This document shows, piece after piece, positions 10,076 to 23,443 of a DNA stretch of 64,000 nucleotides. The DNA comes from Nautilus pompilius. Lineage: Eukaryota > Mollusca > Cephalopoda > Nautilida > Nautilidae. Each line of letters starts with the position of its first letter. Within the stretch, counting starts at the first letter, position 1. The translations under genes and the position numbers were made by a program. The stretch covers positions 310,001 to 374,000 of the forward strand of contig JACATO010000052.1 of NCBI GenBank assembly GCA_018389105.1, given 5' to 3'. Below the pieces are notes generated by a model. It had not been told where the DNA came from. It saw nothing but the letters and a program-made list of their open reading frames with translations, and made no database searches.

Positions 10076-12021
10076 CATTGGAATTGTTCATATCCTATTT
10101 TTTAGTAAAATTTTCGTGTCTTTGTATTTTAATTGGTAGTGATTTATATAATTTTAAAAAAAATTATGATGATGATTATTTAGTTTTACTGCAGATTTCT
10201 GAGAATAATTTATTACTATATTATCAAAACAAACAAAGTGATTATTGTAACATTGTTTTAGCTTGTGCAGCACTGAAATGCTATTGAATAAAATTAGCAT
10301 AACTATATCTCAAAATTGTTTATTCTTTACAATTTTTTAAAAAATTTTAATTGTTAAAAGATTTGATTAAATTATTTTTTGTTTGGTTATTTCACATGAG
10401 AAAATGTTTTAAAATTACTCTACCATTAAATCACATTTTTTGGTTAGTTTCTAATTTAAAATATATTTGATTTATAAATACATCTAGCACCTGTTTTATT
10501 AATATGTAAAACATTTACAAGCAAAATGGATTTAAAAAAAAAATTAGATAGAAGTAAAATTTGGTTTTACCAGCTTTACAGTTAATGTTAAAAACATTTT
10601 AGTGCTTTATAGGCATTATAGTCAGTATTTTAAATGGTATATATGATATATCTGCTAGATACAAAAATAGATACAAAATACTGCATTTTAAATATTCTGA
10701 CGTAATGAATATTTTATTTATCTTCTAAAACCAAAAGTTACCTTGAACAAATACAGTATAGCTTGTAGTTTTCTTTAGATTTCTTACATCTACTATCACT
10801 GCGTAAAGTCCTTATTTTTCTTCTTCTTAAACCGCTATTACATCTGTAGTTGTTGTTTCGTATAGGTCAGGGTTCATGTGAATCTTTCTAATTATTGCAT
10901 CCTCATGGATCATCTTCAGGTAAAAAAGTGCTGTGCTGTGTGAAATAGTGTTTCCATCCAATTATTCTCTTCGTTCATCCATATGTATTTTCTCCAACAC
11001 CGTGGTAAAATTATCTCATTAAAAGGAAGCATGTGTTTGCTGCTGACCTTGTTTGTGTCGAACATTTTGACACGTGCCACAGAGGGGCATTAAATCTGTT
11101 AGTCATGCTTCATGGTTGCCAGTTCATTTCGGTAAAAATCACATTAGTTAAACCAGAATGATCCTGGTGGTTGTTTGTCACCAGCACTTCTGATCAGTGT
11201 CACAAAACTTATTGTGGATTTCTTGAATAACTTTACAATGTTTTTCTGTGGTTTTGCTATTGATAGTTGAGCACTTTAAAGACAAAACAACGATTTTCTT
11301 CTGTGAACAATACTATCTAAAATTGTAGGAATATTTTGAGATTGCATAATGCCATGGTTACCATTAACAAGCAACCCATAATGAAGTTTGGCATGCTGAA
11401 CCAGAACATTGTATTTAAATTTAACATTTATTTAACAAAACAGGGTGTGAACACATTTCGATATATTTTTAAGTGTTTCTTTATACACCATTTTAAGGCT
11501 GCTGCATAAAATTTTTCTTTTTGTTAAAGTATGGACAAAATAACAATGTTAAATCACTGCCATTAGCAATATCTGTGTAGTACCTGCTATCCAAAATTGT
11601 ATTCTATACTACCAGCATTTAGTGGAGTGGTTTCTCTTGCTCTCATGGATCAGTCTGTCTGCATTGGTTTTCTATGGATCTGCCAGTTTTATTCTAACTC
11701 TAACCTGGATATCTAATAGAGTTTACCACAACAGCTTCCTGCTATTCCAAGCTTAGTCAGGATGACAGATTCTGTGAACTTGTCTTTGTCATATGCAGCA
11801 TTCTGCCTTACCACTGCAGTTTAATTTGTTTGTTTTTTTTACTCATTTAAACCGTACAATTTCAAGCTGGTGTCTATAATGTATGTTTCAAATTATTTGA
11901 AAATTTTTTTATTTCATTTAGATTTACTTATGGCAAGTTACTGATGTGAATAAATGTACATTTTATTTTTTGTAGTTTATGTTGTTAATTTTTTATTGAT
12001 TTATTTCCATGTCTTAGTAAA
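10076..12021. other. AT-rich stretch with moderately GC-richer patches, no gene assigned
   Basis: Patches at about 10,800-11,250 and 11,580-11,810 are less AT-rich than their flanks. On the minus strand, 10,966-10,833 is open for about 44 codons (includes LKMIHEDAIIRKIHMNPDLY). After two stops, 10,812-10,743 is open again up to a donor-like CAAG|GTAACT. No acceptor accompanies either. They could be remnants of a mobile element or chance. Confidence 0.35.
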
Positions 12022-12023
12022 TA

Positions 12024-13106
12024 CAGTCCTCTGCTATAATAATTTGAACACCATAGATGTTTCGTGTATATACATTTATTCTGTAATGAATGTGCAAAAA
12101 CTGCTTGAAAATTAATTTTAAGTATTTGGTAAGAGAATGTCTTATGCCACGTTAAGTTAGACATCTAGCCATTAGGTTATCAATGCTGATCATCTGATTA
12201 ATGTTTTCCTACAGTCAGCAGGTTTTTCTTCAGTTGCTGCTGTGATGGTGGACATTTTGACACACTATCAAAATGCTTCTATAGGTGCTCAGTGTGGATT
12301 TATATCTGGGCTCTGGTACGGGTAAGCAAATAGGGACCAGCTCAGATATGTGATCTTTATATATTACAGTCAAGGATCTTGATATCAATTATGCAGTAGT
12401 CCATATTGTCCAGTCAATGATATAGAATCCACAGAATAGATATGTAACCAGAAGACACCAATCATTGAATACAACATTTGTTTTAACTTGTATCAAATAC
12501 TTACCCAATTTGCTGCAAATCTATTGCACCTGATAATTATGAATAGTTAAAAATCTTGCCAACCTTTTCTCTAGACCCATGTGTATCCAGAGGATGTATT
12601 GGTGAATGGTTTGACTTGTCTTTGAAGACTCTCAATTGTCAGTAAACAAGGGAACTGCTATTTGACATGTTGCACCAGGAAAACTGATGGCTTTTATTCA
12701 TGTCATCTGTCAAGCAGCTCAACTATTATATCCATGTCTATGCATGAGCTGTTTCACACTGTCATCTTAGTGAAGTTGATGCTTCAGTAGCTGAAAAAAG
12801 ATGACTGGCAGTCACTTTAAATTTGGCAGATAGACTATTATTGTGTATATAGCATAATAATGATAGGGTATTGGTGTGCAAAAATTACACCTTTCTTCCT
12901 AAACAGACAAATTATTTGATGCTTAACATTTACCAACAGTGAAAGATCAGTGATTATGACATATGGACACTTGCCTTTTGATTAGTTAATTACCTCAACT
13001 ACCATGTGCTTTTGGCTTCACTTTTTTCAGAAAATGAGCCTGCCTATCTCATGGTCAGAGAGCTTACTCTTTTGAGAATGTTCAAATTATTATTGACAAA
13101 GATCTG
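12024..13106 (-). mobile_element. Decayed Tc1-like transposon
   Basis: The element is bounded by imperfect inverted repeats: left CAGTCCTCTGCTATAATAAT, right the inverse of CAGATCTTTGTCAATAATAA, both continuing into TTTGAACA. TA dinucleotides flank both ends (12022-12023 and 13107-13108). The minus strand shows PYQSPDINP, which corresponds to the third catalytic block (QSPDLNPIEHLW) of Tc1 transposases. Near the end is RGIRHS, resembling the ARGGHTRY terminus. Stops and frameshifts interrupt nearly every segment and the DNA-binding half is not recognisable. Length of about 1.08 kb is close to a complete Tc1 element that has lost some internal sequence. Confidence 0.6.
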
Positions 13107-13108
13107 TA

Positions 13109-14373
13109 TGTAGTGGTTTTTTGACTTTTTATAACTTTTATTTTTTACTGTTTTCCCCTTTCATATGATGACAAATATGTGCAAATTGTCCATTTAGTTT
13201 TAAGCAAAACATGAAAACTTCCTTTATCCATTTAAGTTTTTATTGATGAGTCTAATTAAAATCTAATATAAATTAAAAATTTTTATTACATGCTTGTTGA
13301 GTAAATAAACACAACACTTCTTTTTTATTTTTAGCTCCAAAATATTCTTTTGTTTTGATTTTTTTTTACCTTTTTAATAAAATTTCTAGGTACCTCTTTA
13401 TAAATCTCTCTGCCAATTTTTTCCAAATCTCTCTGCACTAGTAAAACCTATTAAATTAGTGATCATTGGTGCCCTCATAGATTAATCTGTTTTGTGAAAG
13501 TTTTCTTTAAAGCAATAGAAGTATTTGTAACTTGGACATTGTTATAAAGTAATCTTTTTTTTTTATATTTATTGTTTATTAAACTCTCTCTCTTAATACC
13601 CTAAAAAGTGTTGTTGTCTATTTTTTTTTTAATATCTCAGAGTTATCAATAAATAAACATCTTTTTTAAAACTGAAACCATCTTTGTAAAAATTATTCCT
13701 TTCTTTTCACCATTTTTCACAATTTGACAGGCATGCTGCTTCCCCTGAAATGATAGATGTTTTAAAAATTACCAAATGTGCACAAGACTGATTATGATTT
13801 ATGTTCACCCAACCTGCAGGAAGTATGTTGTTATGATAATTACAACTCTTTGAGTGGCATGCCAACTAGCCATGTGTTCTCTTATATATATATATAAAAT
13901 ATGTCTGAAACTATATGCATGAGCTTTCAATGAAATAACTTTTTCTTTTGATATATACATAAAAAAATACTTCTAAGGACTAGATCTAGTGCTGCTTTAA
14001 TTAGATTTCAGGATTTAACTTTCTTTGTGAAAAGCTTTTAGCTATTTCCATATTTTGTATCAGTTTCATGTGGTATTACATTTAAACAAATGGATCTTTT
14101 TCATCTTAGAACCTCTACATGCAAATATGTTTTAATGTAATTTATGTAATAATTTTTCACACAGTAATTTGTTTACTTACTTATTTTAAAACTATTTTTT
14201 CCGCATTTAACTTATTGTTTAAAATAACTTTAATTAGTTTTATTTTATAATGTTTGATTGAATCTAATCATTTGTTACAGTATAATATTTGCTTTTTCAA
14301 GTTCATAATAGCTGAAGTACTTTTTATACTTTTCCAGCCAAAACAACCTGTCTTGGTATATTTCAAGTAATAT
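13109..14373. other. AT-rich stretch, no gene seen
   Basis: Poly-T and a short TA tract (about 13,885-13,897); no frame or repeat family supported. Confidence 0.5.
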
Positions 14374-14375
14374 AC

Positions 14376-14612
14376 AGGGTGTCCGTAAAGTTACTATACA
14401 GTCTTACCAGTTTACGATCACGTCCCAATTGAACCAGCCTGGAATAACTGTCTGGGCAGGAATATCGTCTGATGGAATTGTGGGTCCACAGTTCTTCGAC
14501 GGAACTGTTACAGGAGAAAGGTACCTGGACATACTGAGAAATGTCATCGTACCGGCATTGAAACAACGACCAGTAACTTGTAAGACTGTATAGTAACTTT
14601 ACGGACACCCTG
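14376..14612 (+). mobile_element. 237-bp MITE with perfect terminal repeats and a retained transposase fragment
   Basis: The ends are perfect inverted copies over 35 bp including the TA target (14374-14408 and 14580-14614), beginning CAGGGTGTCCGTAAAGTTAC. Inside, one plus-strand frame is open through the whole element to a TAG at 14591-14593. It includes the Tc1/mariner-type segments PGITVWAGISSDGIVGPQFF, DGTVTGERYLDIL and then NVIVPALKQRP. This is the part of the transposase following the first catalytic aspartate. The element is therefore an internal-deletion derivative, not a random palindrome. Perfect repeats and an unbroken fragment suggest recent movement in trans. The terminal repeat and the VW.. 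IS....IGP.FF motif are shared with the 52,089-53,313 element. Confidence 0.85.
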
Positions 14613-14614
14613 TA

Positions 14615-14930
14615 CATTAGTTCTTTGCTAGTTTCTCATAATAGATGGTGTATGGTCTCATTTTACTTTAATTTTGATGCTTTCCTTATCTTTCATTGTA
14701 GAATCTGTGGCAAAAAAAAAGTGTTTATTTCTATAAACTTATACAGGTAAATCTGCATTTTATCCCCACAAAAACAAATATATCATGGTGGCAGGGCTAA
14801 ATATTACTGTTGTTTTGTTATTTTACTTCTGTCTTTTGATTGCTAATATTTTGGTCAACTTCCAAACAAACTTCATTGTTATTGTTCTCTTGAGAAATTA
14901 TTTGTCTTGGCTTTTCTATAAACAACAGGA
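14615..14930. other. AT-rich sequence, no gene seen
   Basis: No supported feature. Confidence 0.5.
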
Positions 14931-15114
14931 CCCAAGTGTTTATGAGAGGCAAGGTTTCTAATGGGATCCAGCCCTCCCCATTGATGCTAGGCTAGCACGC
15001 CCTTCTCTGATCCAGGAGGCCATAGGAGAGATAGAAGGATATTGCTATAGCAGCAGCTTCGAGGAAGACAGCAACATGACTGCCAAAAAAACACTTGTTT
15101 ATTACGACCTGCAC
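14931..15114 (+). other. GC-richer block, possible exon or repeat fragment
   Basis: Base composition is clearly less AT-rich than the flanks. On the plus strand it follows an acceptor-like CTATAAACAACAG. One frame is stopped early by TAA (about 14,960) and then stays open for about 74 codons, including PSLIQEAIGEIEGYCYSSSF. There is no good donor; the best is CAG|GTCAAT at 15,115. It may be an exon of an unknown gene, a non-coding exon or an old repeat. No family recognised. Confidence 0.2.
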
Positions 15115-15115
15115 A

Positions 15116-18100
15116 GGTCAATTGCTGGGAGTTTGCTTTACTATGAATTTGGACACATAAAATCTTGTACTTGGCATGGATGATTTCATTCTTATTTGGA
15201 TGAATTTCATTAATGATAAGATTGATGTAGCAACTTGTATTTCATTTCTGGCAATTTAATGTTCTTTTTATTTGTGATGCATTATTTCTTGTTATTATTT
15301 TTGTCCATGGTGTTGCATTTTAGTTTTTTTACTCCAATAATATTCTGATCTTAGTTAAGTTAAAAGCCCTAAATCTGGTTAATTAGTAGATTGGAAGCAG
15401 TAAAATCATTTTAATTGCATATATATTCACTTAGATTTGATAGTTGAGCATCAATTCAGTCTTTTATGAGAATGCACTGTGACTTCATGTGTGTGCCTTA
15501 AACCATTGTAATAAAGATGACATTACAAATGAATTGTCTACTAATTTACACAATATTCTTATGAACCTTATAAAATTGAGTGCAAACTCAGAGATGCCAT
15601 ACATTTAATTTTATTTGCAAATTTTCTTTCTTTATATCAATTAGTGGTGGATGATTAACTTAATTTTTTTAGTCATTTGTGCTGTGATAAGAAAATTAAT
15701 GGAGTAAAGATAATCTATATTTTGGTTTGAAATACATTTTTAAAATTCATAATTTAAAAATAATCATTGTAAAAATCAATAAAACAAAATAACTCAACCA
15801 CAGTATTTTTATCTGACTAATTTTTGCATCTGAATTACCATCAAATTTATTTATTTAAATTATAATGATTATTCTATTGATTTTCTTGGAGTTGTGATAG
15901 TTGAATTGAAAGAATTAAAAGCATCTGAAAGCATTTTAGAATATAACCATAAATCTCATGGCAATCTTCTGATATTATAGTAAATCAAGCAAAACACATT
16001 TATCTACAGAAAACATGAGAGACTGATCATCCATACATTATGTAATTTGTAAAATTTTGGTGTAGCGACCAGAAAGGTGATGGCATTTATGAAGAATGTC
16101 ACTATAATTTGATGAGTTACTTTCTGTACATTTTCTTGTAAACGCAACACACATTAAACCATTCTATGGGGAATAAATAATGTTTCCTGCATATTATATT
16201 AATATATTTTTAAAGAGTTTTTTTTTTACAATAATTGTAAGAGCACTAATTAAAATTTGTCATTGCTTTAGAATTATATTTGGATTTTCTCCTTTTAAGT
16301 TTTGTTGGCAAAATTGTAAAAACATTTTCTTCATAGCTTTCTTTTATAAATAATACCTTAGTAATAAAAATGCATTGCATAAACTTTCAAGTACAAAAAT
16401 ATACAGCACACGTTGAGAACTTGTTTCTTTTAAGATTAGTGATTAATTCATCAGTCAAAATGATCAACCCTACTTGAATCAGGATTGATCAGCCTTTTAT
16501 TTTGGTAGTTCAAACATTAACTGCTCTATAGTACTGTAGTTATTTCTTGGCAATCCTATGGAAATATGAGATAATATATATATTTACTTTTTCATTTTTT
16601 ATTGGAAGACTAAATTTATTCAAGTTTTTTTACTTGTGAAAAGCTAGAAATTAAATTTGGACTTCATTCTGGAGTGAGAGTTAAAAAAAGAAACAAAACT
16701 ATAAACAGGTTACAAGAAAAGTATATTGTGATCTAGTTACTAAAGAGATTACTTCTGACAGAGCCTTTTAAACAAATCTATGTCAGATGATAAGCCATCA
16801 CTACTACACCTTAGATAAGATATTTTAGGTACAAGGAAAGTTAAAGATTATTATTTTAAAAATACAACAAAAAACTTTAGTCACTGAGCTTTTCAATTAA
16901 ACTGTAACCTGATCTTGTGTATTTACCAATATAAACCACCCAGATTATACCTGCCTTGACATGCCAGTATTCAGTAGGTATGTTTAGATAGATAAACAAT
17001 TGACTAAAAGGTTTTTTTCTTGTATTAATACAGCAGTATCTAAGTTAGGGTTTCAATATCCCTATGAAACTTGATATATTACTCAAGAAGATGAGTTCCA
17101 GGGTTGGTAGGCTTACATCAGATCTGGTCAGTCTTAGTAGCTTTGTTGGCTGCAATGTATACTTCAAGCAACAGGCAGGTTGTATCCTATAAGATTAAAG
17201 CACCGATGCTTAGAGGTTTCTCATGGTTTCTTTGCAATATTAAAGTTTCAGAGTATCTGTTAAAAATGAAGTATATAGTGTCTTCAAAGGTAATTTTAGA
17301 GTTGGATAGAATTTTTCATCAAAATCTGAAATACTAGTTATGAAGGCACAGAAACTTTCATAATTTTGTACTAAAAAAAGAATGCAAATTCTGTATCAGA
17401 TGATGAATTTTTTTAATTTTTAAAGATGGAAATGTCTACACAGACTACACTGTTTTGATGAGTAAATAATAATAATAAAAAAAGAGCTTATAAACCGGAA
17501 AAAAGCAGAAAATTATAAATAGATGGTAATGTCATTTGTTAATTAAACCAATGGATGTATTTTTAATGCATGAAGTTAACACCAAATCTTCATATTCAAA
17601 GAATCATTAAAAAAAAAAATTAAGTCTGCATGAAATCTACATGTTTTTAAATCGATTATTTGATGATCATTTTTGTCAGTTATTTTGGACCTAAATATTT
17701 GCTCTTACTCATTTAATATTTCAGTTTAACTTCATTGTTTATTTACAACCATGCACAAGGAAGGGCTTTTGATTTTCTCCTTTGATTGACTGGTGATTAA
17801 CATACTGACTGATTTATGTAACATTAAACTTCAATAAAAATTAGCAAAAACAAATATGTCACTCCACATAATTGGCTTGTATGATTTATATTCAAACAAA
17901 CATGCCTACTTAACATGTTTGTGATGTGACTATGAAGTTGATATGCTTTGAAACTTGACCTCTCTGCATGCTTTTAGGAATATCTATTATTATTTTTATA
18001 TGTGTGCTAAGTCTCTATGGATAGTTAGTTATCTCCTTTCTCAAGTACTTGAGACTTCACATACTGAAGTAGTGGTTTCCTTATTTCATATCAAGAAAAA

Positions 18101-18230
18101 TATATTTTTTTTAAAAAACTAACCACCAACTTAAAACTGTAAATAGATGTATAAAAGTGCCATTAAATTTGTAAAATTATGTATTTGTTGTATATGATGC
18201 ATGGAAATGTATGTATCTTTCTTTCTATCC
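15116..18230. other. Long AT-rich stretch, no gene seen
   Basis: Contains only short chance frames (for example 17,104-17,337 plus strand) and homopolymer runs. Confidence 0.5.
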
Positions 18231-18231
18231 T

Positions 18232-18560
18232 TTTTTTTTTTTTTCAAACCTTGTCCTGATTTTGAAGTCTTTGGGATATCTCACAGAAGTGAACTAGAAA
18301 GGAAAAAGTGTATGACATCTACTTTGGTGTCTAAGAAAGTTACCTGGGTATGGTTGGTGGCTCTTTGGCAGTGGTCAAGTGCAACCTAGTCAAGAGTTAC
18401 TTGAGAAACTTCTATCACAAGTGCCCAGAAAAATTCCTACTAGAACTCTTCTGTTTAGCTGTGGGAATAAGCCAGAATTCCCAGATGGACTGAACCCATG
18501 CAGATGAACTGGAGGCATAGAAGAGTCAAAAGAAACCATGTTGCAAAAGTTTGCCAAAAC
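18232..18560 (-). mobile_element. tRNA-derived SINE, type A tail, 5' truncated
   Basis: In minus orientation the copy runs from the SINE body with the CATGGTTTCTTTTGACTC segment and the GTTCTAGTAGG segment. The type A tail follows, with TCTAGTTCACTTCTGTGAGA, and it ends in a 14-base A tract (T-run at 18,232-18,245). The tail matches those at 19,240, 51,655 and 56,060 in this window. The tRNA-like head is missing or too diverged to see. Confidence 0.7.
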
Positions 18561-19239
18561 AAAGTTGACTCTATGGTAGGCACTATGTACATGGCCATCT
18601 TCTACTAAAAATATGTAAAAAGGAGTAAGGCAATAAAGGATATACACAATATGGATCCACAAAAAACATGGTCTGATGAATCAGAACATTAGTCTTTTTC
18701 TTTTTTGCAAATTTATTGTGATGCATATTGAATAATGTCAATATGTTTCATTGAAGTGCTAATTCAAACATGAAGGGAGTACTTAATATTCTTAACCTTT
18801 CACTTTTGACCACAGAAAGTTGTACAAATATCTGAACAATAACAACAAACCTTAATGTGGACAAAAGTAACTATTTTTACATGTGTAATAAAATAATGAC
18901 TCATAGTTTAAGTGCTTATGCCTTAAGCCATTATGTTAAGTGTTTCCTCATTAGACATAATAAAAATGTGGCTGTATTAGATGGAATGAAAATGCAGTAA
19001 TTTTGTAAGTGTAGCTAAAGATTATTTTATCTTGCCTAATCTCTCTTTCAGTAGAGATTAATTTTATTTTGAGTTTAGCAGTTCTGCTCTCTATATGTTA
19101 AGGATTACACTGGATGAGTTGTTGGCAATGGTTTTATTTTTTTAGAAATGCTTTACTTAGTTGTTTTACAGATTGTTATTGGTTTCCTTCATAACAAGCA
19201 TAGTTCAATCACAGATTAAGTGCACAATTTAAACATTAT
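18561..19239. other. AT-rich sequence, no gene seen
   Basis: No supported feature. Confidence 0.5.
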
Positions 19240-19628
19240 AGAGAGCTTCCAGTGTTTGATTACTGGACTATGAAGGTTGAGGGCCTGAATTTAAATGTCA
19301 GTCAGAACTGGTGATGTTTGGCTTAACATGGTTTCTCACTCTTTTGCACTAGTCTTCCACAGGGATTTTTCAAAGTGCTCTAGTTTAATTCTACATCTGG
19401 AAAATGAAAATTTCTAGTAGGGTTTCCTTGGTATGTGTGATGGTTTTATCATAACTTTTGACTGGCTTATGGCTTGAATCTTGACCATTGCTCCAGAGCT
19501 TCCAACCATACCAAGGTAACTACTTACTTGGTCACCAAGGCTGATGCTGCACACCTTCCTTTCTAGCTTACTCCTGTGAAATGTCCTCAATCTCAAAGTC
19601 AGGATTGGTCTGCAAAGGAAATAAGGAA
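19240..19628 (+). mobile_element. Nearly full-length tRNA-derived SINE, type A tail
   Basis: The head contains GTTTGATTACTGGACTATGA, matching the A-box region of the better preserved heads at 30,680 and 57,640, and a decayed B-box region (GGGCCTGAATTTAAATGTC). The body ATGGTTTCTCACTC and ATTTCTAGTAGGGTTT follows. The type A tail contains TGACCATTGCTCCAGAGCTT and TTCTAGCTTACTCCTGTGAA. It ends near an A/G-rich stretch at about 19,610-19,628. SINEs are transcribed by RNA polymerase III and depend on a LINE for retrotransposition; which LINE cannot be told here. Confidence 0.75.
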
Positions 19629-22600
19629 GTAAATAACATTTTATCAAACTAAAATTACAAAACAGGAGAGAGCTTTATTTTTATTGCTAAAAAAACAACA
19701 ACTTATCAATATATTACTTAAATATCTGTGAAAACTTGCTACAACAGCTGACCAAATAGTGACAATGATTAGTTATAGCTCTGTATTTGTGCTCTTATTT
19801 TTTTAATGAAATTCCATTGTACATCATGGCATTGCATTATTTATAGTAGCAACAACAGAAAAAAGATTAATCTCTCTGAATCAACAGCTGTTTGTGTATT
19901 AGGTTCTTTTCCAAAGAAACAATTCCAAAAGTTTAGGTTTACAACTAGTGTAAGTTTAAATGTTTTTAAAGTCACCAATCCCTAATTAAAACATTTGTAC
20001 AGAATCTGATGTTAAGTGGGCAAAGATTTTTCAAGGTTTAATCTTGTGTTGGAATAAGCTTGCTATTGATCTTTCCCATCATACTTTTTGTTGATCCTTA
20101 GTGTCACCGAAATCATCCCTTTGGTGGTGTATTTAGCTTTGTTTTTATCTTAATTTTTTTTGATAGAAAAAAGAAAAACAAATATTCTGTTTATTAGATT
20201 ACTAAAAGTTTATTTTAAGTTTTTTTATAGCTTCTGTCCTACCTTAATTAAAAAAAAAAATTATTCTCTTTTTTGTAGGTTTATATTCAATTTTGGTCTA
20301 TTATAATTATTACACTTATTTTGAAATCTTAATGAGTGCATTTACATGCATTTCTCAATAGCAAAATCCAATTTTTCATGAAATGTACAGTACTGATCTT
20401 GGTTTTAAATTTTAGTTGATATATTTTGGGATCATATTCTAAATATAATTTAATCTTCCTGTTCTGCAAATTCTAAGCAGTGAAAAATTTGTCTCCTCTT
20501 TGTTGCTTATTAAAGTTTGCTGAGAATTCAAAAACTACAATTTTTTTCTTTTTTTAAACTGTTGAAATTGCATATTGCTGTGTAGGTAGATAACATTAAA
20601 TATTAGTTTGTACTGTCCATATAACTATTTTTTAACAGATAAATCTTTGCAGAATTTTAGAAATGTTCCAAACACATTGTAAATGATGATAATTTTTAAA
20701 AAGTATAATAACATGCCATATATCAATTATTTCCTTTAGAAAAATTGAACTGAGTATTTTCCTATTGCCAATTAAAAAAAGAAATGCTAAGTAAAACGTT
20801 TATTTATAGACTCAGCTTGAAATTCAAAATATTTTTACTTTTCAATTTGGAAAATAAGCAAAGTAAAGTTATAATTTTTGTCTTGATTTGATGCATGAGA
20901 CTTTTCTTGAGTATAAAGATAAAGTTTGTGTGCAAGGTTTTCTGTACAAAGATATTTCTAGGAAATCAACAGCTGACTAGATGTGATCTTGATTTAAAAT
21001 TATGAAGGCCAATTATAATTAGTTGAAGCCTTCTTGCTTCTCTCCCCAAAATAACAAAAACAATCAAGGGTATTTTTATATGGGGTATTCTGATGGGTTC
21101 AAGTTGAAATCAACCAACTTATTTCTATAATGTAAGGATTTTCTCTCAAGTCTTTTCCCAGCACTCAAAAGCAAGGATAATTTTTTTAATGTGCTAATTG
21201 TTTATTAATACGATAACAAAAGAGTGGTTGTGTTCTGGCTATTGAATAAAATTTCTGTTTTTACCATGTGAGCTAAATATGAAACCTAGTTACAAACAAA
21301 GGAAGTAGTTAAAATATACATTTAAAAATAAAATGACAATAAAAGGGAATAAAACTAAAGCAAAACAAAAAAGCTAAGAGATGCAAAAATAAAACTTCTA
21401 AAAGCAATCAGAATCATTTATTGTAAAATGATAGATTGCTTTATTAAAAAATTTGGCTGTTTAGCTTTTAAAATAAATTCTAATTTGTGATAAAATAATA
21501 TATTTTTTTTAGCTAAGAGTTCTTTTAAATTACTTCTTTTGGAGTTTTGGGCCGACTTGGTGTGAATTCCTTGGCTTCAGATAGAAAGACACAAAGCAAA
21601 ATTAAAGAAAGAAAATGTTATTTATCACTAGGAAATATTGCAGATCCCCCTACTTATTGCCAGGTAATTAAAAAAAAAAATGACTAGACTAGTAGGTGCC
21701 ATCTAGGCTGAGGGAAGTTGATTATAGATGGTGTTGGTTATGAGCAAGCCAGGTAAGAATTCTTATTGGAAAGTTAGTCTTGATCCTAATCCTCCATGAC
21801 TTTCTCAGTTGAAGAGACATTGAAACTTGGTACAGTCAACTGGGAAAGGGTCTTTTGCATACAAAACACTTCTGGGTTAAAGAAACATTATTTGCAATGT
21901 GAAGCAATTAAGAGAGATATTGTACCCTGAACTCAACAGGTGTGCTTTGGTCAACATTTAATTTGCATAATTATCAAAGTAGAATTTGTTTCATTAGTCT
22001 TTTCACACACACACACACACCTTAATTCCATTCAAGCACTAGATATTTTTATATGGAAGATCTAGTGGAAACATGATCTGAACTTTTTACTTTTCTGTAG
22101 AGGAAAATTCATTTCCTGTTTCTGGGAAAGCATGGGAGTTGAAACAGTGGGCAAAGATCTTATTTTGGTCAGCATAAAAGAAGAAATTAATTGCCATTTT
22201 AAAAGGATTATTTTTTTGTAGATCATGAAGGACAAAGTTGCTGTTTTAAAAAAGTTTACATTGCCCTTACTGAACTTAAGCAAAACAATCTTCACACAAA
22301 CTTAGCAGTTGTTTAATTTTTATATGATTACTGTTTTAATTTTAAAAAAATAATAAATTTTGTTGTCTTAGATAACCTTGGTAAAGGAGCATAGAGTACA
22401 TATAATTAATATGTGCAATCTATTTAAGTACGGATATTAATGCATACTTGAAATCTTGGAGTTTTCGAAAAGAAAAGAAAAATGGCATGCGTGTCTTCAA
22501 TATTTAGTTTAATTTGGACAATAGATTTTATGATATTAATCACTCTTAACTGAATTAGTAAAAACAAAATTTATTGCTCTTTATAATGAATTTCTAGTAC

Positions 22601-23224
22601 CCATACTGTTTAATTAAAAATGTAGATAGTGATTAAGAAATTGTTATTATTTAGAACTCTAATATCTATATATAAAATAAAGAAAATATAATTTATTTAT
22701 TTGTTGGTGTAATACATGAAAACGGTTGATAGTAAAATTTCAGGTTTATGACTATGAATGTAAATAGCAAAAGCTAAAATACTTTATATTGTTATATCAT
22801 TAGTTTGTTGTACAATCCATTAACAAAAGTTGTATATATCATATTGGTTATAATTGCCACTCATATGTTTATTTAAAATTAATCAAGATTCAAAAGTTAA
22901 AGGTAGTTAATTATTAAGGTTGACAACAGTTTGTGCGTTGCTGTGTATGAACTATATGAAAGAATACGGTAGAAACTTATTCATCCAATCATCCAACTTG
23001 AACAGCACTTACTCAATGTTGGATAAATGAAATGTCAATTTGAATGGTGGTCGATTATAAATGCAACTCCACCCACAAAAATCAAATCATGAGCAGTTCT
23101 TATCTGGAAACATGCTGCTTGTGTAGTAAAGTTCATAATACAGTTAAAATAAAGTAAAATTGTCTAATCTTTCTAGGGTCCCCAATTTGTCTCTGAAGGA
23201 TACTGCAATCCCTTTTCTTTTCAG
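19629..23224. other. Long AT-rich stretch, no gene seen
   Basis: Poly-A and poly-T runs and a short (AC)n tract at about 22,005-22,020. A stretch of reduced AT content around 21,550-21,950 holds no frame or repeat I recognise. Confidence 0.5.
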
Positions 23225-23443
23225 CTACAGACTTTGTTGGCAAAGGTTTGTAAAACATTTAAATGTGCTCTGGATGCACTCTTCTCTGTAGCTGAAATGG
23301 AATGGTATCTTTCATGTGTTCTTGAATGTGCATATATGACTGACAGAGGCCATTTGGATAAAACAGATTGTTGGAAGAATGGATGTCAGATAAATGAGTT
23401 TCTTTTCTATCTCCAAATGGAAATACAAGTTAAGGAGTACTGA
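23225..23443 (+). other. Cysteine-rich open frame directly behind a splice-acceptor-like site
   Basis: A strong acceptor-like tract (CCCTTTTCTTTTCAG) ends at 23,224. The frame that begins at the next base is open for 72 codons to a TGA at 23,441-23,443. It contains three cysteine pairs: VCKTFKC, SCVLEC and DCWKNGC. A terminal coding exon is possible. The alternative is chance, since there is no donor requirement for a terminal exon and no polyadenylation signal was identified close by. No family recognised. Confidence 0.25.

Noticed and set aside
10743..10966. Minus-strand open stretches with LKMIHEDAIIRKIHMNPDLY and a donor-like CAAG|GTAACT, considered as host exons.
   Set aside because: Two stops lie between the stretches, no acceptor is present, and frames of this length are expected by chance.
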